DNA of 45,711 nucleotides from JAEUKQ01 sp964414755 (GCA_964414755.1 CAYPXH010000006.1:1-45711); one strand, 5' to 3'. Positions 24,842-35,054 are shown, numbered from the stretch's first letter. Notes: a model not told the origin generated them from the letters alone. Translations and numbers: made by a program.

Positions 24842-26428
24842 TTAGCTGTGCTCAAGAATTTTTGCATCGTGCGATTTAGCTTCTGCCAGCTTTTGGGATG
24901 ACATAAAAATTAATGTTAAAATAAAAACAACCGCACCGACAATTGTCGGATACCAGATTCCAGCGTGGATATCCCCTGTTCTTGATACAAGAGCCGTTGC
25001 AACAAGCGGCATAAAACCGCCAAACCATCCACTACCAATATGGTAGGTAACTGAAAGAGAACTATACCGAATTTGCGCCGGAAATATATCAACCAAAAAG
25101 GCGCCTATTGGGGCATAAATTAACGCGACACAAATCATTAAGGCTGATAGAATAAGAAGTGCTGATGCATAGTTAATTTGTGTATAGTCAATTTGCATTG
25201 GATATTGATATTGCTGTAAAACGTTTTTCCACATGTTGGGATCAAAAGAATCCAACTGCGATTGACCAACCTGCATTTTTATATGACCAGCGTCTAGGCT
25301 TATATCGGTTTGAAATTGATAAGAAATTCCGAAACCGGCCAAAAATTTTCTAGCTTCCTGGCATTTGGCACTACATTCAGCGGGCACAATTAAAACGACT
25401 GGTGTTTTTTCTTCTGCGATTGATAAAGCAGGATTAATAGATTTACTTAATTGTTCAAACGCTGGCATCAGCAAAAATACAGGAACAATAAGACCTGCAA
25501 GCAAAACTGCTTTACGACCAACCCGGTCAGAAAGCCACCCAAAAAGTGGAAAAAAAGGAATTGCCATTAGCTGTGCAATACCTACCAATAAATAGCTGGT
25601 CAACATATCAAGCTTAATACTGTTTTGTAGAAAAATTAGGGCATATAACTGCCCAGCATAGCATATAGCACCTTGCCCGGCCGTTACAATTAATGCAAGT
25701 AAAAGGTAATAACGGTTCCCTGCTCGCGTAAAGCTTTCCCGCAAAGGTTTTTTAGACAGTTGATCCTTATTCTTCAATTTTGAAAATATAGGTGATTCTT
25801 GAAGTTTAAGACGTATATAAACTGATATAAGAAGTAAGATAATTGATACCAAAAATGGTATACGCCACCCCCAAATTTTGAAGTCCTCTGCCCCCAATAA
25901 TAGATAGGTAGAAGAAATGATGGCTAATGATGCAAAAAAGCCCAAAGTTGCTGTTGTTTGTATCCAACTTGTATAAAAACCACGCCGATTAATGGCAACA
26001 TGTTCAGCAACGTATATTGCCGCGCCGCCATATTCTCCGCCCAATGCCAACCCTTGCAAAAGACGCAACATTACCAAAATAATGGGCGCAGCGATACCAA
26101 TAGCTTCATAGCTTGGTAACATACCAACCATTGCTGTAGATAAACCCATGGTTATAATGGTTGCTAGAAAAGCAACTTTTCGGCCAAATTTATCACCAAT
26201 ATATCCAAAAAAAGCTCCCCCTAACGGTCGAACAACAAAACCAGCCCCAAAAACAGCAAGACTATTCAGTAAAGATGACAGCGGATCACTTGAGGGAAAA
26301 AATAGCTGCCCAAAAAAAACGGCCAAAGTCCCGTAAAGAAAAAAGTCATACCATTCAAAAACCGCACCAAGGGAAGCCGCAAATATAGCCTTTTTAGGGG
26401 CTATTTTATGTTGTTCTAGCATCATCAA
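24842..26428 (-). CDS. MFS transporter, metabolite:H+ symporter (MHS) family, with large inserted loop
   Basis: A 12-helix major facilitator of the MHS (ProP/KgtP/ShiA-like) family: the start AASLGAVFEWYDFFLYGTLA is characteristic, then RPLGGAFFGYIGDKFGRK (first signature), GLALGGEYGGAAIYVAEH, and GWLSDRVGRKAVLL (second half). Members import carboxylates, betaines or shikimate with protons; the substrate here is unknown. At 528 aa it is nearly 100 aa longer than usual. The excess, about residues 330-415, lies between helices 9 and 10 and should be periplasmic; it contains PVVLIVPAECSAKCQEARKF with Cys352 and Cys356. Three Met codons open the frame and the exact start is uncertain. Confidence 0.92.
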   Translation of the reverse strand: MMMLEQHKIAPKKAIFAASLGAVFEWYDFFLYGTLAVFFGQLFFPSSDPLSSLLNSLAVFGAGFVVRPLGGAFFGYIGDKFGRKVAFLATIITMGLSTAMVGMLPSYEAIGIAAPIILVMLRLLQGLALGGEYGGAAIYVAEHVAINRRGFYTSWIQTTATLGFFASLAIISSTYLLLGAEDFKIWGWRIPFLVSIILLLISVYIRLKLQESPIFSKLKNKDQLSKKPLRESFTRAGNRYYLLLALIVTAGQGAICYAGQLYALIFLQNSIKLDMLTSYLLVGIAQLMAIPFFPLFGWLSDRVGRKAVLLAGLIVPVFLLMPAFEQLSKSINPALSIAEEKTPVVLIVPAECSAKCQEARKFLAGFGISYQFQTDISLDAGHIKMQVGQSQLDSFDPNMWKNVLQQYQYPMQIDYTQINYASALLILSALMICVALIYAPIGAFLVDIFPAQIRYSSLSVTYHIGSGWFGGFMPLVATALVSRTGDIHAGIWYPTIVGAVVFILTLIFMSSQKLAEAKSHDAKILEHS

Positions 26429-26503
26429 TAACCGTTTTTATGTTAATAAATCGTATCATAAACGACCTATGTAAAGAATAACAATATCAAATTATAAGGT
26501 GCT

Positions 26504-28579
26504 CTAAACACGTCCTTCACGATACCAAGCCATAAAGGTAGCAATAATACCTAAAACAACCAGTATGTACGGCGATATTAGATCGGTTTGATTAATCCCA
26601 ATTACCTGAAAATTATCTTGAGCATATAACCCGAACCAATTACGACCACCGGCATCACGATTCTTTGGTACAATTTGCCAGTTAAAATTTGGGTAATCAC
26701 TTAACCGTATAATAGTACCTTTATTCTGATCTACCAACGGTTTTAGAATAGTTGAGGTTGAAATAACATCACTAAACTCTTTCGCTTCGGATAGACCATT
26801 GGCAACAAGGACTGTAAATTGGCTATCTTGTAATCGGTAAATTCCCGGCAAGTCAGCTGGTAATCTTATAAAAGACAGCCCGTCGCTATTCGGGGTAATA
26901 AGATGTTGGGTTTTATTGCCAACAGGATCTGTTACTTGAAGCGTAATTGGCGTATTCTTTAGGGAACGACGCGTAATCTCAATATTACCATCAACAATCT
27001 TCCCGGTAAGAGATTCTTCCTCAAGTTGCGGTTCTTTCATTAACCAATGTGCCAGCCGGCGTAATAACTCGGCCTGTGGGCCACCACCTTCAAATCCACG
27101 TGACCATAGCCATATATGGTCACTAAGTAACTGTGCCACTCTTCCCTTGCCGACACGTCGAACAACCAATAACGGTTTGCTTTGCGCGCCAGTCATTAAA
27201 ACATCGCCTTCAGTAACTTGTACCTCAACTTGTCTAAACCAACGCCCCCATGATGGCTTTTCTTCTGTTGATTGCTGTAATCCAGATGTAATTGGGTGTC
27301 GCCTTCCTAATTCACTAATATTTGGTAAAAAGCCCCTTTCAATAAGGACACCGGTTGGCTTACCTGGAAGAAGTTTGGCCAGGGGTGAGGTATAAAGCCC
27401 CATTTGGGTTGCATATTGCGGACCAGATGTTTCAAAAAAAGCTCCACCCTCTTCGACATATTTAACAATATTGTCAAAATATGTCCGCGGCAATAATCCC
27501 TGGCGATAGTACCGATCGAAAATGATAAGATCAAAATCCTTCAGCCGGCGAACAAAAAGCTCGTCAACAGGGAACGGGATTAGAGAAAGTTCATTTTCCG
27601 GTGTCGTATCACGAACTTCTGGTGGACGTAAAATTGTAAAATGTATTAGATCAACTGCTGGATCAGACTTAAGTAAATTACGCCAAACACGCTCGCCAGG
27701 GTAAGGTTCGCCTGACACCAACAATACCCTTAATCGATCCCGAATACCATTAATAGCAAGTGCTGTTCTATTATTCAAGGCAGTTAGTTCACCATCAACT
27801 GGATCAACCCAAAGTTCGATGATGTTTTGCCCAACTTGGTCAATTGTCAGTGTTAATTTTTGTTCAACACCTGGTTTAATCATTATATTGGGTAATAATT
27901 TATCTTGTTGCCGGATGTACAAATTGACTGGTTCATTGTTTGTCAATGGTGCCTCATCAAGCTGAACAGTAAGGGTTATCTGCTGCCCAACGATGCTGAA
28001 AACAGGTGCATCAAGAATTTTTAAACGACGATCTTTTTCTTTAGAACTGCCTGTTAATAAAAGGTGCACAGGAACTGATAAACGTAGCTGTTGGAACAAA
28101 TTTGCATCATGTATTTGGCCATCAGATATAATAACAATCCCAGCTAAATTGGTTGTTGTTATATCACGTAATATTTCTTGTAAAGCAGCACCAATCATTG
28201 TGCTTCCACGATATTGTTCACCCAATTCACTTAAACGGATTACTTTTATGTCGATCTGCTGCTGTTGCTGGTCTAAAATTCTTTTAATTGCCTGTTCCGT
28301 TTGTTGGGCTCTATCTGCTAAGGCTTGACTGCCCGAATCATCAACCAAAATAATACCAACGCTGTTCTTGGCTGCTTTTTTCTCTTCTACTGATTGGGGA
28401 TTTAGCAAAGCTAATAAAAAAAGTCCGGCTGCCAGACAACGCCACCACACCCCTTTTTGTCCTTTATACAAGGAAAAAGCTAATAGTACGATCCACAATA
28501 TTGCTATGCCAAACAACACCCCAAAAGAAATTAACGGGGCAAAAGTTATATAAAATGAATCTTGTACCGCTGACATCAT
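26504..28579 (-). CDS. Membrane-anchored VWA-like / glutamine amidotransferase-like protein
   Basis: A 691-aa protein. Two hydrophobic segments at the N-terminus (about 14-36 and 47-62) and one at the C-terminus (about 665-685) anchor a large soluble part. A von Willebrand A-like domain begins at GIILVDDSGSQALAD, with a DxSxS metal motif. Around 320-560 is a class I amidotransferase-like fold (FDLIIFDRYYRQGLLPRTYF, VEEGGAFFETSGPQYA) without an evident catalytic triad. It is the last gene of the moxR operon, starting with an ATGA overlap on the previous stop. No enzymatic role is shown; it probably forms an envelope complex with its partner. Confidence 0.85.
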   Translation of the reverse strand: MMSAVQDSFYITFAPLISFGVLFGIAILWIVLLAFSLYKGQKGVWWRCLAAGLFLLALLNPQSVEEKKAAKNSVGIILVDDSGSQALADRAQQTEQAIKRILDQQQQQIDIKVIRLSELGEQYRGSTMIGAALQEILRDITTTNLAGIVIISDGQIHDANLFQQLRLSVPVHLLLTGSSKEKDRRLKILDAPVFSIVGQQITLTVQLDEAPLTNNEPVNLYIRQQDKLLPNIMIKPGVEQKLTLTIDQVGQNIIELWVDPVDGELTALNNRTALAINGIRDRLRVLLVSGEPYPGERVWRNLLKSDPAVDLIHFTILRPPEVRDTTPENELSLIPFPVDELFVRRLKDFDLIIFDRYYRQGLLPRTYFDNIVKYVEEGGAFFETSGPQYATQMGLYTSPLAKLLPGKPTGVLIERGFLPNISELGRRHPITSGLQQSTEEKPSWGRWFRQVEVQVTEGDVLMTGAQSKPLLVVRRVGKGRVAQLLSDHIWLWSRGFEGGGPQAELLRRLAHWLMKEPQLEEESLTGKIVDGNIEITRRSLKNTPITLQVTDPVGNKTQHLITPNSDGLSFIRLPADLPGIYRLQDSQFTVLVANGLSEAKEFSDVISTSTILKPLVDQNKGTIIRLSDYPNFNWQIVPKNRDAGGRNWFGLYAQDNFQVIGINQTDLISPYILVVLGIIATFMAWYREGRV

Positions 28580-31347
28580 TTTTCTTCTTTTTCTAAACGT
28601 TCAAGAATTGCCGGCACGTGTATCTGGTCGGCTTTGTATTGGCCGGTTAATGTGTATAAAACCAAATTAATACCGAAACGAAAGGCTACTTCCCTTTGTT
28701 TGTCACCACCCGGCACAACACGGTACATCGGACGTCCGTTTTCATCATAAGCCCAGGCAGCAACCCAGTCAGCCCCTCCTATAACAATAGAAGAAACGCC
28801 ATCATTTGCAAGATTTTCATCACGTTCAACCCATAAAGATTGGTTTCGCCATCGACCGGGATATTCTTGTAACAAATAGAAGGTGCGCCCCAATACGTGG
28901 TCTTTGGGTATCATTCTTAATGCTGGTATATCAAGTCCTTTGGCAAGCTCCTGCAATCTCTGTTGGGCAGGTGTTTCACCGATTGCTGTCACTCCTTGAT
29001 CACGCGTATCAAAAACAATCATCCCACCGGTTCGCATATATTGGTTAAGACGTCTACGCGCATTCTCACTTGGGATTGTTTGCTCTGGAACAACTGGCCA
29101 ATACAGCATTGGATACAAGGATATGTCATCACGTTCAAGGTCAATCCCAACAGGTTCACCTAGTACAACTGATGTCCTGTTATTAACAACCGCCGAAAGA
29201 GTTGCCAGACCCCGTTGACTTGTTCGATCCACCTCGAAAACACCTGTTTTAATGTAAGCAAGCCGGGTGGTTTTGGTTAGCTCGACAATGGCTCTGTCAA
29301 GTGTGGTATTTTGGTTGCCAGATGTTTGGGCAAAAAGCTTTTCCGGTACATAACTTACCGCAAAAAATATAGCTACTAAGTATAGTGCTGTTTTTCTTAT
29401 CATATTGTTAGATGGTCGTAGAATCGCTAAAACAATCAAAAGATCCAGCAAAAATAACAAACAAACTAACGACAAAATATGGGGCTTAAAATCAATATTT
29501 AAGGGCTGGGTACTTAATTCTTCAGCTGTTAGACCAGAAATTTCAGGAAGGCTGGAATATTGTTTAATTGCTTTTCCTAGGTTTAAAGCACGTTGTGCCG
29601 TTTGATTTCCATAAAATCCAGGTGGGTTCTGCCAGCTAATAGCTGCTTTCTCAAAAACCGATGGGCTGGCAGGCATTGATTGGCTGTTTGGTAGTGTTAA
29701 ATTGCCCCATGCATCAAGAATTTGTTTTGGGGGAAGCGTTTCACTTGAAATGGCAATTCCGCCAATTCCTGTTGATAAATCAAGGATTCTCTCAAGAATT
29801 TGTACAAAAAGCCCTGATAAAGCAAAATTTGACCAATCAGGGTTTGCTGTTGTATGAACCAGAATCAAGCGCCCTTTACCAAGAGTTGTTTGCGTAATAA
29901 GTGGTGTCCCATCTTCTAGGCGAGCCCATGTTTTTTGTGATAGTTGATTATCTGGTTCTGCAAGCACTTGCCGTAATATAACAACATCTTCAGGAATGAC
30001 TAACCCTTGGAATGGGCTGTTTGGCGGAAAAGCCGCTAAACGTGCTGGCGACGACCAAGACAATGTCCCACCAAAGCTGCGATCACCTTCCCTGATGCGA
30101 ATTGGTAATAATTTATCGCTATTCTGGGCCAATCTTGGCCCAGCAAACCTTAGTAACGTTCCACCTTCATTAACCCAATTAGTTAATAATTTCTCATCAC
30201 CTGGGTTTAACCTACCAACATCAATCAAAATCATTAGGGATAATTTGCGTTCAAGCAGTTTTTCTAAATCCTGCCCTTCGCGAATTTCACTATAAGGCTG
30301 TAGCGCCTTATATACGTAATAAGTGCTGGATAATAATGGCTGGGTTACCGAAGCAAACCCACCAGACAAAATACCGACTGGTTTTATCTTGGATTGATCA
30401 TCAATTAGAAAAACTGACGCGGCATTAGACTGTCCAACGATAGACACCCTGTTTAATCTGTTTCGTAATTCACTGGGCAACTGAATTATTTTTGAAACCT
30501 GTTTTTGATCAGCAAAGCCAATATCTTCGCTAAATAAGATTGCCCCTTGAATATCATAACCAACCAAGGTAATTACCGACAACGAATCTAGTGACAAACG
30601 ACTAAAAAAGAATTCGATCCCATCTGCTGTTATACTCACTTTTTGGATAATGATGGGTAATAAATTAGCTGGCACCTTATATGAATGAACATGACCAAGT
30701 TTGTGTAAGGTATTAACAAAATCTAACAAACTATCAGGGTCCTGCGATGTTTCGGCAACATCTACCAACCCATTACTGTACCAAAAAACATCGGCTAGCT
30801 TATCAAACTGATATTGGTCGAGATAATTTTGTATTAACCTACGATCAATAAACCAAGATTGGGGTTGTAGGCTGTTAAAAAGAATCTTGGCTTCGCTTGC
30901 CGTCATTAACGAGGCAACAGCTGTTGTTTCTTGGATATTAGCGCCTGCAATTAAAAGAACCTGTTTCTTTTGCTGTTCGGCCTCTGTCAAAACATCATTA
31001 ATTTGCTGACGATATGTATTCCAAAATTTTGTTGTTGCCCAATCATTCTCAACAATAATAACAACAGGGCCGTTTTGTTGAAAAAGCTCGCGCTCTTTTA
31101 AAACAGGTTGTGCCAAGCCAATAATAAGCAGCGCTGCAATAGCTAATCGTAATAATAATAACCACCAAGGTGTTTGCGCCGGTGTTTTTTGTTGTTTATC
31201 AAGGCCAACCAAAAAGCTAATAGCAGGAAATTTTATATAACGTGGCCGCGGCGGCAGAAAACGCATCAGCCACCACAACACTGGTAAAACAATTAAGCCT
31301 ATTAAAACCCATGGATAAATGAAGGTTAAACTACCAAGTCCTAGCAT
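28576..31347 (-). CDS. DUF4159-domain membrane protein with BatA-type N-terminus
   Basis: A 923-aa protein. The N-terminus is BatA-like: a helix (YPWVLIGLIVLPVLWWLM), a short PRYIKFPAISFL segment and a second helix at about 62-82. A VWA-like region follows whose metal site is degenerate (VVIIVENDWATTKF instead of DxSxS). Around 350-560 is an amidotransferase-like fold, with another helix at about 645-662 (ILSLVCLLFLLDLLIVLAIL). DUF4159 fills the end (about 705-900: RLAYIKTGVFEVDRTSQRG, YMRTGGMIVFDTRDQG). It is 6 nt after the DUF58 gene and overlaps the next gene by 4 nt. Function is unknown, but the set is conserved in Alphaproteobacteria. Confidence 0.88.
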   Translation of the reverse strand: MLGLGSLTFIYPWVLIGLIVLPVLWWLMRFLPPRPRYIKFPAISFLVGLDKQQKTPAQTPWWLLLLRLAIAALLIIGLAQPVLKERELFQQNGPVVIIVENDWATTKFWNTYRQQINDVLTEAEQQKKQVLLIAGANIQETTAVASLMTASEAKILFNSLQPQSWFIDRRLIQNYLDQYQFDKLADVFWYSNGLVDVAETSQDPDSLLDFVNTLHKLGHVHSYKVPANLLPIIIQKVSITADGIEFFFSRLSLDSLSVITLVGYDIQGAILFSEDIGFADQKQVSKIIQLPSELRNRLNRVSIVGQSNAASVFLIDDQSKIKPVGILSGGFASVTQPLLSSTYYVYKALQPYSEIREGQDLEKLLERKLSLMILIDVGRLNPGDEKLLTNWVNEGGTLLRFAGPRLAQNSDKLLPIRIREGDRSFGGTLSWSSPARLAAFPPNSPFQGLVIPEDVVILRQVLAEPDNQLSQKTWARLEDGTPLITQTTLGKGRLILVHTTANPDWSNFALSGLFVQILERILDLSTGIGGIAISSETLPPKQILDAWGNLTLPNSQSMPASPSVFEKAAISWQNPPGFYGNQTAQRALNLGKAIKQYSSLPEISGLTAEELSTQPLNIDFKPHILSLVCLLFLLDLLIVLAILRPSNNMIRKTALYLVAIFFAVSYVPEKLFAQTSGNQNTTLDRAIVELTKTTRLAYIKTGVFEVDRTSQRGLATLSAVVNNRTSVVLGEPVGIDLERDDISLYPMLYWPVVPEQTIPSENARRRLNQYMRTGGMIVFDTRDQGVTAIGETPAQQRLQELAKGLDIPALRMIPKDHVLGRTFYLLQEYPGRWRNQSLWVERDENLANDGVSSIVIGGADWVAAWAYDENGRPMYRVVPGGDKQREVAFRFGINLVLYTLTGQYKADQIHVPAILERLEKEEK

Positions 31348-31353
31348 TTCTTG

Positions 31354-32268
31354 TTATATTCCCCCTTTTTCATCAAGAGCTGCATAAAGGGCTATTAGGG
31401 CAAGTATAGCCGGTTTATCGGTATGTGCGTGCATAAAACGCCAGCCATATAAGCGGCATATGTTTTCAAGATTTTGGCGATGCGCCAATAATCGTTGGCG
31501 ATAGGTTGATTGAACAGTTTCAGTTCTTTCAATTAAAATACGACTCTGATCCTCAACCCCTTCGAATAAGACTCTGCCTTGCCAATCCAGGTTTTCTTCA
31601 GCACGATCAAGTACTTGTAACAAGCATCCTTGCCCACCACGTCTGGCAAATTGCATCATGTTTTTTTGAAGTTCATCAACAGGAAAGAAAAAATCGCTAA
31701 TCATTACCAGCCTACTATTGTTTTGGAGATTCTCTAAATTAGGGACTTGATCCGTGGCTAATTGCTGACGTTGATGGACAAGATATACGGCGGCCGCATT
31801 AACAATAGACCTTGCTACTGATGGTTTTAGATCACTACCAATAATACCAACTCTTTCACCTGCTTTGGTTAATAAAATAATCAAAGCTAAAGTTAATATT
31901 TCTGAACGAAGTCTTTTTTCAGGCCATTGCTTGTCGGAACTAAATTGCATGGAAGGTGACGAATCACACCATAACCAAACAGTCTGCGGTATTTCCCATT
32001 CCCGTTGTTTAATATAAACAGGCTCGGTCTTGGCTGAACGACGCCAGTCAATTTGACGAACGGCATCGCCATGTTGATACTGGCGATATTGCCAAAATTC
32101 CTCCCCTGTGCCTGGCCTGTTGCGGCCATGCAATCCCTGTGACACGATATCGGCAACATGCTGGGCAGCCAAAACCAACGACGGTACATTGGTGGCGATA
32201 CCTTGCGCCTCTTCTTTTATTTTATGGGATAGCAGTGCATCAACCATTAATTCTGTGCTCGTTGGCAT
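31354..32268 (-). CDS. DUF58-domain protein
   Basis: A 304-aa protein. The DUF58 signature is clear: GTGEEFWQYRQYQHGDAVRQ, then IDWRRSAKTEPVYIKQREWE. A VWA-type fold follows with a DxSxS motif in WLWCDSSPSMQFS. No membrane helix is evident, so it is cytoplasmic. DUF58 proteins nearly always lie next to MoxR ATPases and are thought to be their partners or substrates. Its start overlaps the moxR end by 22 nt, so the two are translationally coupled. Confidence 0.93.
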   Translation of the reverse strand: MPTSTELMVDALLSHKIKEEAQGIATNVPSLVLAAQHVADIVSQGLHGRNRPGTGEEFWQYRQYQHGDAVRQIDWRRSAKTEPVYIKQREWEIPQTVWLWCDSSPSMQFSSDKQWPEKRLRSEILTLALIILLTKAGERVGIIGSDLKPSVARSIVNAAAVYLVHQRQQLATDQVPNLENLQNNSRLVMISDFFFPVDELQKNMMQFARRGGQGCLLQVLDRAEENLDWQGRVLFEGVEDQSRILIERTETVQSTYRQRLLAHRQNLENICRLYGWRFMHAHTDKPAILALIALYAALDEKGGI

Positions 32269-33257
32269 AGGATTTCAATTATTTTATCAAGATTGATACC
32301 ATCTGAACGCGCGTTGAAGTTTAGCGCCATTCTATGACGTAAGACTGGTGTTGCCAGTTGAACAACGTCATCCCGATTTGGAACATAACGCCCCTCAAGC
32401 AAAGCACGCGCCCGACAGGCAAGCATCAAAGCCTGGCTTGCACGTGGGCCTGGCCCCCAGGCAACATACTTTTTAACTTCAGCGATTGAAGTGCTATCAG
32501 GTCTACCATTGCGAATAATATTAAGAATTATATCAACTAATTGATCGCCGACGGGTATCTGCCTAACTAAAGCTTGGGCATTCATTAGGGTTTGTGGGTT
32601 AAGAACCTTTTGCGGCACAGATTCTGTAATGCCTGTCGTTGCTACTAACATCTGTTTTTCAGCCACACGGTCGGGATAACCAATATTGACCTGCATCAAG
32701 AAACGATCAAGCTGTGCCTCGGGTAATGGGTATGTACCTTCTTGTTCAATTGGATTTTGGGTCGCCAAAACATGAAAGGGTTTAGGCAGATCATGATATA
32801 AACCGGCAACCGAGACCCTTTTTTCTTGCATGGCTTGCAATAAGGCAGATTGTGTTCTTGGACTTGCACGGTTAATTTCATCTGCCATAAATAATTGGGT
32901 AAATACTGGTCCTGGTACAAATCGAAAACTTTTTTTACCATCCATAGTCTGGTCAAGTATTTCAGATCCCAAAATGTCTGCCGGCATTAAATCGGGCGTA
33001 CACTGCACCCGCTTTTCTTCAAGCCCCATAACTCTGCCCAAAGTCTCTACCAATTTAGTTTTGGCAAGACCCGGCAACCCTACTAATAAAAGATGTCCAC
33101 CTGACAATATCGTAATTATTGATTCCTCAACCACCTGTTGCTGACCGAAAATCACTTGTGAAATTGCCTGCTTAACAGACTGAATATGTTGACTGACTAA
33201 ATCAACTGCGCCTGTAACGCCTTCGGCAACATGTTTTAGAGGGGATGTATCTTGCAT
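32247..33257 (-). CDS. MoxR-family AAA+ ATPase
   Basis: A 336-aa chaperone-like AAA+ ATPase. The Walker A is GLPGLAKTKLVE (residues 60-71), Walker B is FMADEINRASPRTQSALLQA, the sensor region is ATQNPIEQEGTYPLPEAQLDRF, and a C-terminal lid follows with RASQALMLACRARALLEGR. MoxR proteins help mature or activate metal-containing or VWA partners, and the three downstream genes are the obvious clients. It is the first gene of the four-gene operon. Confidence 0.95.
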   Translation of the reverse strand: MQDTSPLKHVAEGVTGAVDLVSQHIQSVKQAISQVIFGQQQVVEESIITILSGGHLLLVGLPGLAKTKLVETLGRVMGLEEKRVQCTPDLMPADILGSEILDQTMDGKKSFRFVPGPVFTQLFMADEINRASPRTQSALLQAMQEKRVSVAGLYHDLPKPFHVLATQNPIEQEGTYPLPEAQLDRFLMQVNIGYPDRVAEKQMLVATTGITESVPQKVLNPQTLMNAQALVRQIPVGDQLVDIILNIIRNGRPDSTSIAEVKKYVAWGPGPRASQALMLACRARALLEGRYVPNRDDVVQLATPVLRHRMALNFNARSDGINLDKIIEILCQRAQN

Positions 33258-33489
33258 TTTATTTCCATTATTTTACGATTAATCAATTTCAGAAACGCTA
33301 TAATGTACTTAGCATGTTTTTGCTTATACACGAAAAACACAAAAAACACAAAGTTGCTTTTTTTAAATTTTCTGCCAATCTTTTGAAGTCGATTATAATG
33401 TACTTTGTCCACCAGTTAGAAAGTATTTGATTTTCTAGCTTGTTTAAAGCAATGGCTATAACAACTGATTTTATATTAGGATTTACCAA

Positions 33490-33774
33490 TTGTTGCGTCT
33501 TATCCTTACAATAATTTTGCCGTTTCTTCTGCCTTTATTGTTATTTTTTTCCTATTGGTTTTTTAAAAAAAATAAAAAACAGGGCGTTCCAACTGTTCCA
33601 TGGTTTTGGCTGCTTATTGCGGGCATTTTGTTAAGCATTGTTACGTTAATTGCCCTCGAGATGACAGATCATAGCCCAGAAACGAACAAAACATATCGAC
33701 CATCGCAAATTATTGACGGCGTGATTGTCCCAGGTGGATTTGTACCTGTTCAAAGTCCTAAAAATACAAAATGA
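33490..33774 (+). CDS. Small membrane protein, DUF6111-like
   Basis: A 94-aa protein with two predicted membrane helices (ILTIILPFLLPLLLFFSYWF and VPWFWLLIAGILLSIVTLIAL), followed by a polar C-terminal tail with VIVPGGFVPVQ. It starts with TTG, with AGGA about 9 nt upstream. It resembles the small alphaproteobacterial family found directly before cca, and its stop overlaps the cca start by ATGA. The 232 nt before it, shared with divergent moxR, show no other gene. No function is known. Confidence 0.78.
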   Translation: MLRLILTIILPFLLPLLLFFSYWFFKKNKKQGVPTVPWFWLLIAGILLSIVTLIALEMTDHSPETNKTYRPSQIIDGVIVPGGFVPVQSPKNTK

Positions 33775-35054
33775 ACAACGATACTCTGGACATTTATGAC
33801 CAGTCTGACCTTCTAAAACAGTCCTGGATCCAAAAGTCGGCAACGCAAGAAGTTATAAAATGTTTTAAAAAAGCCAATATTGCTTTTCGCTTTGTTGGTG
33901 GATGTGTACGCGACAGCTTGCTAAAAAAACCTATAAAAGACATCGACCTATGCACGCCAGCAGAACCTAGTACAATTATCAAATTGTTTAGAGATAATAA
34001 TTTTGGCGTATACGAAACTGGTCTAGCCCATGGAACCGTTACGGTCGTCATAGAACACCAACCCTATGAAATCACCACATTAAGATATGATAAAAAAACC
34101 GACGGTCGACATGCAACGGTGGAATTCACGAACAACTGGCGTGCCGATGCCGCAAGACGCGATTTTACCTTCAATGCCCTGTCTTTAGACACAGAGGGAA
34201 AAATTTACGATTATTTTCAGGGTTATCCAGATTTGATAAAAGGTATTGTTCGCTTTATTGGTAACCCATTAGATCGCATCCTTGAAGATCATCTACGTAT
34301 TTTACGATTGTTTCGTTTTCAGGCCTATTACGGAAAACAACCAATCCCAGATACGGTTCTAAATTTGCTTAAGAAGCATGCAAAACTGGTTGCGATTTTA
34401 TCAGGTGAACGAATTAGAGAGGAATTTTTCAAGATTATCTTGGCGCCTTCCGCAGCTTCTATTCTTAAGCACATGATTGACACAGAAGTAATACAGCAAT
34501 TTATTTTTGCACCAACTACCTTTGAAAAGATGCAGGCGCTTGTTAGTCTCGAACATCATGATTCACTACAAGGGCATATAACAATTAGCCCCATTCGACG
34601 GTTAGCTGTTTTATTTAATAATGTTGATATTCATCCCATCAATCAGCTAGGGCAACGGCTAAAATTATCAAACCAACAGAAACGTGAACTAAAAGAATAT
34701 CTTAATTACCCCCAAACCATTGGATATGATACTTTTTCTATAAGACAACTTTTATACGATTTTGGTGCAGAACGTTTAGTTAATTTTTTTTTATTGCAGT
34801 GTGCTTCAGACATTAGTATGCAACGCGCAAATACCGTCGAAGCAATCACGCGAATCAAGGCATTATACGATATCAATAGCAGATGGGTAAAACCTGTTTT
34901 TCCAATAAATGGCAACGACCTTATAAAAAACGGTATACCCCATGGACCAGAAATAGGTCTGTTACTTAATAAAATTCATAATTGGTGGCGCAAAAACGAC
35001 TTCAACCCAAATTATCAATCATGTTTGGCGTACCTAAAAGAAATTCAGCAATAG
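33771..35054 (+). CDS. cca: CCA tRNA nucleotidyltransferase / poly(A) polymerase family
   Basis: Adds or repairs the CCA end of tRNA without a template. The class II head motif FVGGCVRDSLL is followed by the catalytic carboxylates in IKDIDLCTPA; then come TTLRYDKKTDGRHATVEF, the neck motif RRDFTFNALSLD, and ILEDHLRILRLFRFQA. The 427-aa length fits alphaproteobacterial members. There is no C-terminal HD phosphohydrolase domain. At least two tRNAs in this window already encode CCA, so repair is the likely main role. It ends 14 nt from convergent hemF, with no terminator between them. Confidence 0.95.
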   Translation: MNNDTLDIYDQSDLLKQSWIQKSATQEVIKCFKKANIAFRFVGGCVRDSLLKKPIKDIDLCTPAEPSTIIKLFRDNNFGVYETGLAHGTVTVVIEHQPYEITTLRYDKKTDGRHATVEFTNNWRADAARRDFTFNALSLDTEGKIYDYFQGYPDLIKGIVRFIGNPLDRILEDHLRILRLFRFQAYYGKQPIPDTVLNLLKKHAKLVAILSGERIREEFFKIILAPSAASILKHMIDTEVIQQFIFAPTTFEKMQALVSLEHHDSLQGHITISPIRRLAVLFNNVDIHPINQLGQRLKLSNQQKRELKEYLNYPQTIGYDTFSIRQLLYDFGAERLVNFFLLQCASDISMQRANTVEAITRIKALYDINSRWVKPVFPINGNDLIKNGIPHGPEIGLLLNKIHNWWRKNDFNPNYQSCLAYLKEIQQ

